Source: DATHRK01 sp035465395 (lineage in GTDB: Bacteria > Gemmatimonadota > Gemmatimonadetes > Longimicrobiales > RSA9). From it: 22,391 bases of DNA. The position numbers and the translations under genes are program-made. The DNA is taken from the NCBI GenBank assembly GCA_035465395.1, contig DATHRK010000024.1, forward strand, positions 1-22,391, in the 5' to 3' direction. Below, piece by piece: positions 1-7,872 of this stretch (positions within the stretch are counted from its first letter, which is position 1; each line of letters opens with the position of its first letter). Under the pieces are notes generated by a model that searched no databases, was not told the DNA's origin, and saw nothing but the letters and a program-made list of their open reading frames with translations.

Positions 1-146
1 CCGAGCGCTTCGCCGCGCCCGCCGCGTCGCTCGACGCCGACGAAGACGCGGCGCCCCCTCCGGCGGGCGGGCCGGCCGACGGCGCAGCCGGCTCGCGGCC
101 CGGCGAAGAGCCGGACTGGCTGGCGGCCATCCTGAAGGAGGAGTGA
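1..146 (+). CDS. C-terminal end of an unidentified acidic protein (partial)
   Basis: An open frame enters from the left edge, with its first complete codon at base 3, and ends at TGA 144-146. The 47 visible residues are rich in Ala, Pro, Gly, Asp and Glu, with low-complexity composition, and finish with Asp-Trp-Leu-Ala-Ala-Ile-Leu-Lys-Glu-Glu. This looks like a disordered tail closed by a short amphipathic helix. No domain can be recognised. DivIVA-like proteins often precede ileS in related genomes and have tails of this kind, so that is the best guess, but it rests on position rather than on sequence. Confidence 0.6.
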   Translation, partial: ERFAAPAASLDADEDAAPPPAGGPADGAAGSRPGEEPDWLAAILKEE

Positions 147-180
147 GCGCGCCGTCGGCGGCTTTCGCCGTTTCGCGCGC
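147..180 (+). other. GC-rich stem-loop between the upstream gene and ileS
   Basis: Immediately after the upstream stop codon, GCGCGC (147-152) can pair with GCGCGC (175-180). Inside it CGGCG (156-160) pairs with CGCCG (166-170) around a five-base loop, separated from the outer stem by a small internal loop. No run of T follows, so a classical intrinsic terminator is not supported. It could be a weak terminator, an mRNA end structure, or chance in GC-rich DNA. Confidence 0.35.
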
Positions 181-227
181 CGGCCAAAGGCGTGGACAAT
201 GAGATCTGAGCCAGGAATCGCGGGTCG

Positions 228-3200
228 ATGAGCTTTCCGCCGTTTCCACAGCAGACAGGGGCGCTCGAGGAGGAGATCCTCGCGCGGTGGCGCTCCGAAT
301 CGCTCTTCGAGAAGACGCTGGGGGCGACCGAGGACGGAGCCCCCTTCGTTTTCTGGGAGGGGCCGCCGACGGCCAATGGGCGGCCGGGGTTGCACCACGT
401 CCTGTCGCGCACGCTCAAGGACATCATCTGCCGATTCCGCACCGCGCAGGGTCGCCAGGTCACCCGCATCGCCGGCTGGGACACGCACGGCCTGCCCGTG
501 GAGATCGAGGCCGAAAAGCGGCTGGGCGTCAGCGGGAAGCGTGAGATCGAGGCGATCGGCGTCGCCGCCTTCAACCGGGCGTGCCGGGAGAGCGTGTTCA
601 CCTACAAGGAGGAGTGGGAGCGGCTTTCCGAGCGAATCGGCTACTGGCTCGACTACGAGCACCCCTACGTCACCTTCGAGAACGACTACATCGAGACCGT
701 GTGGGCGGTGCTCGCGCAGCTGCACGAGCGGGGGTTCCTGTACCGCGGGCACAAGAGCGTGCCGTACTGCCCGCGCTGCGGCACGGCGCTCAGCTCGCAC
801 GAGGTCGCGCTGGGCTACCGCGACATCGAGGATCCGTCGCTCTACTTTCTGGCGCCGCTCCTGGATGACCAGGGCCAGCCCGACGCCGAGGGGCGCGCGT
901 TCGTCGTGTGGACCACGACGCCGTGGACGCTCCCCGCCAACGCGGCCCTGGCGGTGCACCCCGAGCTGACCTACGCGGAAGTGGCCGACGGGGGCCGGAG
1001 GCTCCTCCTCGCCGAGGATCGCGTGCCGGCCCTCTTCGGGGAGGACGCCGATGTCGTCCGCCGCTGGCCCGCGTCGGAGCTCATCGGACGCCGCTACCGC
1101 CGACCCTTCGAGCTGATTCCGGAGCCCGAAGATCCCGGCGCCGGCTGGACCGTCGTCGCCGAGGAGTTCGTATCGGCCGAGGACGGCACCGGTGTCGTCC
1201 ACATGGCGCCCGCCTTCGGCGCGGACGACTACGCCTCCGGCCAGCGCCACGGCCTGCCGATGCTGCGTCCCGTGGACGACGCCGGCCGGTTCCAGGAGGA
1301 CTTGCCCCTGGTGGGAGGGCTGTTCGTAAAGGATGCCGACGCCTTGTTGGTCGAGGACCTCCAGGCCCGCGGCGGCGTGTTCCGGTTCGAGCGCGAGGAG
1401 CACAGCTATCCGCATTGCTGGCGCTGCTCGAGCCCGCTGATCTACATGGCGCGCGACTCGTGGTTCCTGGAAACGACCCGCGTGCGCGACGACATGGTCG
1501 CCCACAACGAGCGCGTCCGTTGGCACCCTCCCGAGGTGGGATCGGGCCGCTTCGGCGAGTGGCTCGCCGGCAACGTGGACTGGGCGCTGTCGCGCGACCG
1601 CTACTGGGGCACGCCGCTGCCCGTCTGGGTCTGCGACGAGGACGAGCGGCACGTCGAGGTGATCGGCTCGTTCGCCGCGCTCGCCGAGCGCGCCGGCGCG
1701 CTCGGCGCCGACTTCGACCCGCACAAGCCGAACATCGATGAAAGGACCTGGCCGTGCGCCGAATGCGGCGGGACCATGGTGCGCACGCCCGAGGTCATCG
1801 ACGTCTGGTTCGACAGCGGCGCGATGCCCTACGCCCAATGGCATTGGCCGTTCGAGCACGAGGAGGCATTCGAGCGCCACTTCCCGGCGGACTACATCTG
1901 CGAAGGTATCGACCAGACGCGCGGCTGGTTCTACTCGCTGATGGCGATCGCGACGATGCTGGGCCGCGGGCCCGCCTACCGGAACGTGATCGTGAACGGC
2001 CTGCTGCTGGACGCCGAGGGGCAGAAGATGTCGAAGTCGCGCGGCAACGTGGTGGACCCCTGGCAGGCCCTCGAAGCCCACGGCGCGGACGCGGTGCGCT
2101 GGTACTTTCTCGCCGGCAGCCAGCCCTGGAGCGCCAAGCGCTTCGACGAAGCTGCGCTGGAGGAGTCCTTCCGGAGGACCTTCGACACGCTCGCCAATAC
2201 GTACCGCATCCTCGAGCTGTACGCGAACCTGGAAGGTTGGGAGCCGTCCGAGGACGACCCCGCGCCCGAGGCGCGCGGGGCGCTCGACCGCTGGATGCTC
2301 TCCCGGCTCGGCGCCACCGTCGATGGCGTCACCGAGGCGCTCGAGGGCTACGACGTGAACGCCGCCGCGCGGGCGCTGTCCGATCTCATCGTCGACGACG
2401 TCTCCAACTGGTACGTACGACGGAGCCGCAGCCGATTCTGGGGCAGCGCGGACGCCGCTGACACCCGCGCCGCTTTCCGCACCCTGCACGACGCGCTGGT
2501 GACCGTGAGCCGCCTGCTCGGGCCCTTCACGCCGTTCGTCTCCGACTGGCTGCACCGCGCGCTCGTCGGCGGCCAGAGCGTGCACCTGGCGGGGTGGCCC
2601 GGGGCCCGCCCGCGTGACCCGGAGCTGGAGGCGGAGGTGGCCGCCGCGCGGACCCTCGCCAGCCTGGGTCGCGCCGCGCGGGAGAGCGTCCAGATCCGCG
2701 TCCGCCAGCCGCTGCGCGCGGTCCACGTCACGCTGCCGCCTGGAGTGACCCTGCGCGACGAGGTGGCAGCAATCCTGCGCGCCGAGCTCAACGTCAAGGA
2801 GATCCACGAGGTGGACGACGCGGCGGCGTTCGTGACGCTGTCGGCCCGCCCGGACTTCCGCGCGCTGGGTCCGCGCTTCGGCAAGCGCACTCCGGCCGTC
2901 GCCGATGCCGCGCGGGCCGCCCCGGCGGAGGCGCTGGCCGAGTTCCGCCGCACAGGCGTCCTGCGCGTGCATCTGGCAGGGGAGGCGATCGAGCTCGGGC
3001 CGGAGGAAGTGGCGATCCAGCAGCAAGCCAAGGAGGGCTTCACCGTGGAGTCGGACGGCACGCTAACGGCCGCCTTGGACCCCACGCTCGACGAGGAGCT
3101 GGAGTTGGAGGGCCTCGCCCGTGAGGTGGTCAACCGCGTCCAGCGGCTGCGCAAGGACAGCGGCCTCGAGGTCCAGGATCGTATCGCCCTGGTCGTCCAC

Positions 3201-3395
3201 TCGGGCGGCCGCGTCGCCCGCGCCGTAGAGGCGCACCGGGACTTCATCATGGGGGAAACGCTGGCGCTCACCCTCGAGGCCGGCGACGGTGAGACGCGCG
3301 GCGGGAGCCCGGACGCCGGTGACCCGTCCGGCGAAGTGGGCCTGGAACTGGACGGCCAGAGCACGTGGATCGGGCTCCGGGCGGTGCAGCGGTGA
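228..3395 (+). CDS. ileS: isoleucyl-tRNA synthetase, type 2 (eukaryote-like)
   Basis: This 1055-residue class Ia synthetase charges tRNA-Ile with isoleucine in the cytoplasm. Seen in order: N-terminal catalytic core with the HIGH-region motif at residues 54-57, which reads Gly-Leu-His-His instead of His-x-Gly-His; a Cys-x2-Cys zinc pair at 181-184; the CP1 editing domain with WTTTPWTLPAN starting at 228; further Cys pairs near 395 and 512; WFDSG at 527-531; KMSKS at 600-604; then the anticodon-binding region and a long C-terminal extension. Length and the form of the HIGH region fit the type 2 branch (about 1050 residues) rather than the shorter type 1 enzyme. The ATG at 228 is the first good start; no clear Shine-Dalgarno is visible. 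The stop overlaps the GTG start of lspA. Confidence 0.97.
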   Translation: MSFPPFPQQTGALEEEILARWRSESLFEKTLGATEDGAPFVFWEGPPTANGRPGLHHVLSRTLKDIICRFRTAQGRQVTRIAGWDTHGLPVEIEAEKRLGVSGKREIEAIGVAAFNRACRESVFTYKEEWERLSERIGYWLDYEHPYVTFENDYIETVWAVLAQLHERGFLYRGHKSVPYCPRCGTALSSHEVALGYRDIEDPSLYFLAPLLDDQGQPDAEGRAFVVWTTTPWTLPANAALAVHPELTYAEVADGGRRLLLAEDRVPALFGEDADVVRRWPASELIGRRYRRPFELIPEPEDPGAGWTVVAEEFVSAEDGTGVVHMAPAFGADDYASGQRHGLPMLRPVDDAGRFQEDLPLVGGLFVKDADALLVEDLQARGGVFRFEREEHSYPHCWRCSSPLIYMARDSWFLETTRVRDDMVAHNERVRWHPPEVGSGRFGEWLAGNVDWALSRDRYWGTPLPVWVCDEDERHVEVIGSFAALAERAGALGADFDPHKPNIDERTWPCAECGGTMVRTPEVIDVWFDSGAMPYAQWHWPFEHEEAFERHFPADYICEGIDQTRGWFYSLMAIATMLGRGPAYRNVIVNGLLLDAEGQKMSKSRGNVVDPWQALEAHGADAVRWYFLAGSQPWSAKRFDEAALEESFRRTFDTLANTYRILELYANLEGWEPSEDDPAPEARGALDRWMLSRLGATVDGVTEALEGYDVNAAARALSDLIVDDVSNWYVRRSRSRFWGSADAADTRAAFRTLHDALVTVSRLLGPFTPFVSDWLHRALVGGQSVHLAGWPGARPRDPELEAEVAAARTLASLGRAARESVQIRVRQPLRAVHVTLPPGVTLRDEVAAILRAELNVKEIHEVDDAAAFVTLSARPDFRALGPRFGKRTPAVADAARAAPAEALAEFRRTGVLRVHLAGEAIELGPEEVAIQQQAKEGFTVESDGTLTAALDPTLDEELELEGLAREVVNRVQRLRKDSGLEVQDRIALVVHSGGRVARAVEAHRDFIMGETLALTLEAGDGETRGGSPDAGDPSGEVGLELDGQSTWIGLRAVQR

Positions 3396-3931
3396 GCGAC
3401 GTGGAGATCGGCGGCGCCCCGGGACGCCGCGTCGGCGAAGCCCCGCCCGTGGCCGGCAAGGACCACGGCCCCTACGCCCTCCTCGTCCTCGGCCTCGCCG
3501 CCGCCGATTGGTTCACCAAGTCGCTGGTCCAGCGTTTCATGGAGCCGTATCAGCAGATCGACCTGATCGGCGAGTACGTGCGACTGACCTACATCTTCAA
3601 CCCGGGCGCCGCCTTCGGTATCCACCTGGGCGACGCGTCCCGGGGGGTGTTTCTCGTGCTTTCACTGGTAGCGCTCGTCGCCCTGGGGGCGATGTACCGC
3701 ATGACACCGGCGGTCCGCGAGGGTCGACTCACGGCGATCGCGCTGATCGTGGGCGGCGCGCTGGGCAACCTGGTGGATCGGGTGCGCCACGAGCACGGCG
3801 TCGTGGACTTCATGGACATCGGCGTCGGGACGGTGCGCTGGCCCGTCTTCAACGTGGCGGACGTCGCCGTCACAGCGGGAGCCGTCGTCCTGGCCCTCTC
3901 CTTGTGGCGCGAGCAGCCAGACAACCCATGA
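3392..3931 (+). CDS. lspA: lipoprotein signal peptidase (signal peptidase II)
   Basis: LspA is an inner-membrane aspartyl peptidase that removes the signal peptide from diacylglyceryl-modified prolipoproteins. The 179-residue product has four hydrophobic segments and the family motifs: FNPGAAFGI after the second segment, GNLVDRV with catalytic Asp129, and FNVAD with catalytic Asp157. The GTG at 3392 overlaps the ileS stop in a GTGA junction and is preferred. An in-frame ATG at 3365 would add nine residues inside ileS and cannot be excluded. The pairing of ileS with lspA is common in bacteria. The N-terminal stretch of about 25 residues before the first membrane segment is somewhat longer than usual. 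Confidence 0.95.
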   Translation: MSDVEIGGAPGRRVGEAPPVAGKDHGPYALLVLGLAAADWFTKSLVQRFMEPYQQIDLIGEYVRLTYIFNPGAAFGIHLGDASRGVFLVLSLVALVALGAMYRMTPAVREGRLTAIALIVGGALGNLVDRVRHEHGVVDFMDIGVGTVRWPVFNVADVAVTAGAVVLALSLWREQPDNP

Positions 3932-3980
3932 GCCCCCCGGCAAGCTTGGATACCCTGGCGCCGCCCAGCCGGGCGGGCTG

Positions 3981-4934
3981 ATGCAGCCCGTGCGGTGGCG
4001 GGTCGAGCCGGCTCCCCCGCAGGACCGCCTGGATGCCTACCTGGCGGCGCGGCTGGCGGATCTCTCCCGCTCGCAGGTCGCGCGCCTCCTGGCGAGCGGT
4101 GACATCCTGGTCGATGGCGCCCCGGCGACCAAGTCGGAAGCGCCCCGGCCGGGAAGCGAGATCCGAGTGGCCGTGCCGGATCCGGAGCCCTCCGAGCTGG
4201 TGCCCGAGGACCTCCCGCTCACGATCGTCTACGAAGACCGGGACCTCGCGGTGATCGACAAGGCCGCGGGGATGGTCGTCCATCCCGGGCCCGGTCACGC
4301 CACGGGGACGCTGGTGCACGCCCTCCTCCACCACGTGGACGACCTGTCCGGCATCGGCGGGGTCCGACGGCCCGGCATCGTCCACCGGCTGGACCGCGAC
4401 ACGTCCGGCCTGATGGTCGTCGCGAAGCACGACCGCGCGCACCGGGCGCTTTCGAGGGCGCTCAAGCGGCGGGAGGTGAGCCGGAGGTATCTGGCGGCGG
4501 CGTGGGGGCACCTCGGCCAAGAGACGCTCGACGTGGACGCGCCGATCGGCCGATCCCCTCGGCACCGCAAGCGGATGGCGGTCATGGAGGATGGCCGCGC
4601 CGCCCGCACGCGGTTCGTCCTCCTCGAGCGCTGGCGGGCCGCCGAGCTGGTCCGCGCCGAGCTGGAGACCGGGCGCACCCACCAGATCCGCGTGCACCTG
4701 CGCCACGTCGGCCACCCCGTCGTGGGGGACGGCGTGTACGGTCCGGGCTGGGAGCGCGGCTTCGGCGGCGCCGACCGGGCGTGGGCCGCCGAGCTGGCGC
4801 GCCGGACCGATCGCCAGTTCCTGCACGCGGCGGAGCTGGCCTTCGATCACCCGCGCACAGGGCTCCCGCTGCGCTTCACCGCGGCCCTCCCGGCGGACCT
4901 CGCGGGGGTCGCCGAATGGGCCCGCGACGGTTGA
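3981..4934 (+). CDS. rluD: RluA/RluD-family 23S rRNA pseudouridine synthase
   Basis: This 317-residue enzyme isomerises uridines to pseudouridine in large-subunit rRNA. An N-terminal S4 RNA-binding domain spans roughly residues 12-75. The catalytic domain contains the family signature GIVHRLDRDTSGLMVVAK with catalytic Asp138, and later TGRTHQIRVHLRHVGHPVVGD-type sequence, broken here to its key part THQIRVHL. The product is close to RluD in length and domain order, but RluC or other RluA-type specificity cannot be ruled out from sequence alone. It starts 49 bases after lspA, with no obvious Shine-Dalgarno, and its stop codon forms part of the -35 element of the next promoter. The order ileS-lspA-rluD is widespread. 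Confidence 0.9.
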   Translation: MQPVRWRVEPAPPQDRLDAYLAARLADLSRSQVARLLASGDILVDGAPATKSEAPRPGSEIRVAVPDPEPSELVPEDLPLTIVYEDRDLAVIDKAAGMVVHPGPGHATGTLVHALLHHVDDLSGIGGVRRPGIVHRLDRDTSGLMVVAKHDRAHRALSRALKRREVSRRYLAAAWGHLGQETLDVDAPIGRSPRHRKRMAVMEDGRAARTRFVLLERWRAAELVRAELETGRTHQIRVHLRHVGHPVVGDGVYGPGWERGFGGADRAWAAELARRTDRQFLHAAELAFDHPRTGLPLRFTAALPADLAGVAEWARDG

Positions 4935-4960
4935 CCCCACGCGCGCGCGAGGCGTACCTT
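4931..4960 (+). promoter_or_regulatory. putative sigma-70-type promoter of the chemosensory cluster
   Basis: TTGACC at 4931-4936 matches five of six bases of the -35 consensus. After an 18-base spacer, TACCTT at 4955-4960 is a weaker -10 (three of six). The -35 box includes the TGA stop of the preceding pseudouridine synthase. The expected transcription start, near 4967, is only about six bases before the ATG at 4973, and there is no Shine-Dalgarno, so the transcript would be almost leaderless. Confidence 0.45.
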
Positions 4961-4972
4961 GGCCGACGGCCC

Positions 4973-5503
4973 ATGAACGCAGGCAGCCCGGCATCGCTGG
5001 CCGCTTCGGCCTCGCGGAAAACGCCCCGCTGGGTGGTGTTCCGCTGTGCCGAGCAATGCTTCGCGTTTCCCGTGGGGCAGATCCGCGAGATTCTCGCGGC
5101 GCGCCCGCTGGCGCGGCTCCCGGGATGTGGCCCGGAGGTGTGCGGCCTGGCGAACCTGCGGGGGCGAATCGTCACCGTGTTCGACTTCGGGGCGTCGCTT
5201 TCTCTGCGGCCGTCGGTCGCTCAACCGGAGTATCAGATGCTGGTCGCGGAGGAGGGTGAGCGTCCGGCCGCGTTCGTGGTGGAGGAGGTGTTGGCGGTGG
5301 TAAGCGCGGCGACCCACGGGCTCTCCGTGAGCGTTGAGGACCTGAAGGTCCTGGACGCCTACCAGGATGGGCTTCTCGGGGTGGGGGACTGGCAGGGAAG
5401 GGCGTTTCTCGCGTTGGATGCGGGGACCGTCCTCGAGCGCCTGTGGTCGACCGGCAACCCCTCCCGCACGCCCGACGCTTCCGCCCCTCCACCCACCGCT
5501 TGA
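4973..5503 (+). CDS. cheW: CheW chemotaxis adaptor protein
   Basis: CheW couples receptors to the CheA kinase in chemosensory arrays. The 176-residue product has a disordered N-terminus of about 18 residues, then one CheW domain (about 19-160). Its core motif reads GLANLRGRIVTVFDF (residues 58-72), matching the family NLRG turn. The short tail is Pro/Thr/Ser-rich. The ATG at 4973 was chosen because the domain begins soon after and it sits just downstream of a promoter-like element; extending the frame upstream would run through the pseudouridine synthase gene. It is the first gene of the signalling cluster and is separated from cheY by 91 bases. A second, double-domain CheW lies at the far end of the cluster. 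Confidence 0.92.
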   Translation: MNAGSPASLAASASRKTPRWVVFRCAEQCFAFPVGQIREILAARPLARLPGCGPEVCGLANLRGRIVTVFDFGASLSLRPSVAQPEYQMLVAEEGERPAAFVVEEVLAVVSAATHGLSVSVEDLKVLDAYQDGLLGVGDWQGRAFLALDAGTVLERLWSTGNPSRTPDASAPPPTA

Positions 5504-5559
5504 CGGCATGCTCCTGTGAGGAGGCCGCTCGCCGACCCATAGGCGTGCAGGGACCCCGG

Positions 5560-5594
5560 GGGGACCGGGGACCGGGGAGAAATTCGGGGGGACC
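5560..5594 (+). repeat. short GGGGACC direct repeats before cheY
   Basis: The 91-base gap between cheW and cheY ends in G-rich sequence carrying GGGGACC at 5560-5566, 5567-5573 and 5588-5594; the last copy directly abuts the cheY ATG. The G-run at 5586-5591 may act as the ribosome-binding site. The first two copies are in tandem. Function is unknown, and the repeat may be chance in GC-rich DNA. No convincing promoter was found in the rest of the gap. Confidence 0.35.
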
Positions 5595-5957
5595 ATGGGC
5601 AAGACCGTTCTGATCTGCGACGACGCACTCTTCATGCGCACCATGCTTGGAAACATCCTCAAGCAGGCGGGCTTCGAGGTCGTCGGAGAGGCGGAGAATG
5701 GCGTGGAGGCGGTGGAGCGGTATCGCGAGCTGCAGCCCGACCTCGTGACGATGGACATCGTGATGCCCGACAAGGGGGGCATCGATGCGGTGCGCGACAT
5801 CGTCGGCGAACATCCCGACGCGAAGATCCTCATGTGCAGCGCCATGGGCCAGCAGGGTCTGGTGGTCGAAGCGATCCAGGCGGGGGCGAAGGACTTCGTG
5901 GTGAAGCCGTTCCAGCCCTCGAGAGTCCTGGAGGCCGTCCAGCGCGTCCTGGGTTGA
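5595..5957 (+). CDS. cheY: CheY-type single-domain response regulator
   Basis: This is a 120-residue receiver domain with no output domain, expected to be phosphorylated by the CheA encoded next. The key residues are all present: acidic pair Asp9-Asp10, phosphoacceptor Asp54 in a TMDIVMPD context, Ser82 as the switch Ser/Thr, and Lys104 in VVKPF. The sequence resembles the Bacillus/Thermotoga type of CheY, which also works with CheC phosphatases, consistent with the cheC gene downstream. The partner that reads out CheY-P here is unknown: no flagellar switch genes are in the window, and the MglA/MglB and PATAN proteins are candidates by position only. CheA follows after a single base. Confidence 0.95.
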   Translation: MGKTVLICDDALFMRTMLGNILKQAGFEVVGEAENGVEAVERYRELQPDLVTMDIVMPDKGGIDAVRDIVGEHPDAKILMCSAMGQQGLVVEAIQAGAKDFVVKPFQPSRVLEAVQRVLG

Positions 5958-5958
5958 G

Positions 5959-7851
5959 GTGGATACCAGCCGCTATATCGAGCTCTTCCTCGCGGAGAGC
6001 CGCGAGCACCTCCAGTCGCTCGCCCGGAGCCTGCTCGGCATCGAGGCCGGCGAGGGCGAGGAGCCGGTAGAAGAGGCGTTCCGGGCCGCCCACACGCTCA
6101 AGGGCATGGCCGCGGCGATGGGCTACGGGACGATCGCCGCCGAGGCGCACGCGCTCGAGGACCGCCTCGACGCGATCCGGTCCGGAGCGCTGCGCGTCGA
6201 CGCGCACCTCATCGACGAGCTGCTCGCCGCGTCGGACCGCCTGCACGCCGCCCTGGAGGCCTCCGCGACCGACGGCCCCGCGTCGCCACCCGACGCGGCC
6301 GCCGCGTCGGAGCCCCCGCTTGCGTCCGCGGCGGGCGGAGCGGACCGGGACGACGGCGGCGTTCCCCGCACGGGCGACGACCTCGAGGGGCTCCTCGACG
6401 AGGACGACCTGGCCTCGCTGGACGCCGTATCTCCGGCCGCACGCATCCTCATCCACCCTTCCGCGCCCCTCAAGGCGGCCCGCGCGGCGATCATCTGTCG
6501 GGCGATCGAGAAGGTGAGCGCCATCGAATCCTGCGAGCCCGCCGAGTTCGACGACGCTTTCGACGGCAACTTCCGTCTGGTGTTTCCGGCCGGCGCCGAT
6601 GTGGAGTCGCTAGACGCCACCATCCGCGGGTGCGGCGAGGTCCAGGCGATCACCTGGGAAACGGCCAGCCGCGTCCGGCTCGCGACGCGCGGCTCCCGGC
6701 CGGATGCCGCCAGGCCCAGCGCGGCCGTGCGGCGTGTGCGCGTGGATCAGGCGCACCTGGACAGCATCGCCGAGGCCGTCGGGGAACTCGGCATCCTGCG
6801 TTCGGCGCTCGCCGGTCTCGCCGAGCCGGACACCCCGGAGGCGCGCGTCTCCGAGGACATGGGGCGACTCCTGAACGAGCTGGAGCACGCCATCCTCGGC
6901 GTCCGGATGATCCCGGTGCGCGAGGTCTTCGAGCGTTTTCCCCGCGTCGTGCGCGACGCGGCGCGGGCCAGCGGAAAGGACGTGGCGCTGGCCCTCGAGG
7001 GCGCCGATATCACCCTCGACCGAGCCATCCTCGAGGAGATCGGCGATCCGCTTCTGCACCTTTTGCGTAACGCCGTCGACCACGGCATCGAGCCGCCGGA
7101 GGAGCGCCGCGCTGCCGGCAAACCCGCGCAGGGCCGCCTCGTCCTCACGGCGCGCCGCGAACGCGCCGCGGTCGTCGTGGAGGTGGAGGACGACGGTCGC
7201 GGGATCTCCCGCGCGGAGGTCCTCGCGCAGGCGCAGCGCGCCGGACTGATCGACGCCGACGTCGGCCGGCTCGCGGATGACGAGCTGCTCCGCGTGCTCG
7301 CGCGTCCCGGGTTTTCCACCGCCGAGGCCGTTTCGGAGCTGTCGGGTCGCGGTGTCGGGATGGACGTAGCCGTCAGCAAGGTGCGCGCGATCGGCGGCTC
7401 GGTGGGGCTGACCACGCGGGCCGGCGCCGGCACCACCGTGCGGCTGCGCCTCCCGCTCAGCCTGGCGCTGGCGCCGGCGCTGCGCGTTCAGGTCGGGGGA
7501 GAGGACTACGTGATTCCGCTCAACCACGTGGAAGAGGTGGTGGAGCTGAACGGCAAGGTGGCGCGGCAGCGGGGGCGCGAGGTGCTCCGGCTGCGCGGCG
7601 AGGTCGTGCCCCTCGTGCGGCTCGCGGATGCGCTGTCCTGCCGGGGCGAACGCGGACGCGAGACCGCGGCCGTCGTGGCCGGCGGAGCCGGGAGCCGGGC
7701 GGCCATCGCCGTCGAGCGGTTGATCGGCCGGGAGCAGATGGTGGTGAAGCGGTTCGTCGGGCCGGCCGGGACACTGCCCTGTTTCGCCGGCGTGACGCTG
7801 CTGGGCGACGGGAGACCCGCGCTGGTCCTGGATCCCATGAGCATCCTGTGA
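5959..7851 (+). CDS. cheA: CheA chemotaxis histidine kinase
   Basis: CheA is the 630-residue cytoplasmic kinase that phosphorylates CheY and CheB. Seen in order: P1 HPt domain (about 1-105) with phospho-site His45 in AAHTLKGMA; an acidic linker; a P2-like CheY-binding domain (about 162-235) resembling the Thermotoga/Bacillus form; P3 dimerisation helices (about 258-325); the P4 ATPase with N box near 365-376 (LLRNAVDHG), DDGRGIS at 411-417 and GRGVGMD at 463-469; and a C-terminal P5 CheW-like domain (about 500-630). There is no C-terminal receiver domain, unlike FrzE of Myxococcus. The start is GTG at 5959, one base after the cheY stop. All catalytic elements look intact. Confidence 0.96.
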   Translation: MDTSRYIELFLAESREHLQSLARSLLGIEAGEGEEPVEEAFRAAHTLKGMAAAMGYGTIAAEAHALEDRLDAIRSGALRVDAHLIDELLAASDRLHAALEASATDGPASPPDAAAASEPPLASAAGGADRDDGGVPRTGDDLEGLLDEDDLASLDAVSPAARILIHPSAPLKAARAAIICRAIEKVSAIESCEPAEFDDAFDGNFRLVFPAGADVESLDATIRGCGEVQAITWETASRVRLATRGSRPDAARPSAAVRRVRVDQAHLDSIAEAVGELGILRSALAGLAEPDTPEARVSEDMGRLLNELEHAILGVRMIPVREVFERFPRVVRDAARASGKDVALALEGADITLDRAILEEIGDPLLHLLRNAVDHGIEPPEERRAAGKPAQGRLVLTARRERAAVVVEVEDDGRGISRAEVLAQAQRAGLIDADVGRLADDELLRVLARPGFSTAEAVSELSGRGVGMDVAVSKVRAIGGSVGLTTRAGAGTTVRLRLPLSLALAPALRVQVGGEDYVIPLNHVEEVVELNGKVARQRGREVLRLRGEVVPLVRLADALSCRGERGRETAAVVAGGAGSRAAIAVERLIGREQMVVKRFVGPAGTLPCFAGVTLLGDGRPALVLDPMSIL

Positions 7852-7872
7852 GCGCGACGGAGAGGCCTTGAC

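Noticed and set aside
193..221. Promoter for ileS from TGGACA at 193-198
   Set aside because: The -35 match is good, but there is no acceptable -10 at 16-18 bases; AATCGC is the nearest.
147..227. T-box riboswitch upstream of ileS
   Set aside because: The interval is only 81 bases and lacks the conserved T-box antiterminator sequence; GTGGAC near 192 is only a partial resemblance. No specifier loop could be assigned.
2348..3625. Minus-strand open frame of about 425 codons opposite ileS and lspA
   Set aside because: Low-complexity Ser/Arg/Thr-rich translation and no start signal; both plus-strand genes are certain.
4502..4972. Upstream extension of the first cheW frame into the pseudouridine synthase gene
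   Set aside because: The extended part is Arg/Pro-rich shadow translation of the pseudouridine synthase gene; the CheW domain begins after the ATG at 4973.
5500..5550. Promoter for cheY from TTGACG at 5500-5505 or a sigma-28-like GCCGACCC near 5531
   Set aside because: No -10 element at the right distance from TTGACG, and no TAAA element upstream of the sigma-28-like sequence.
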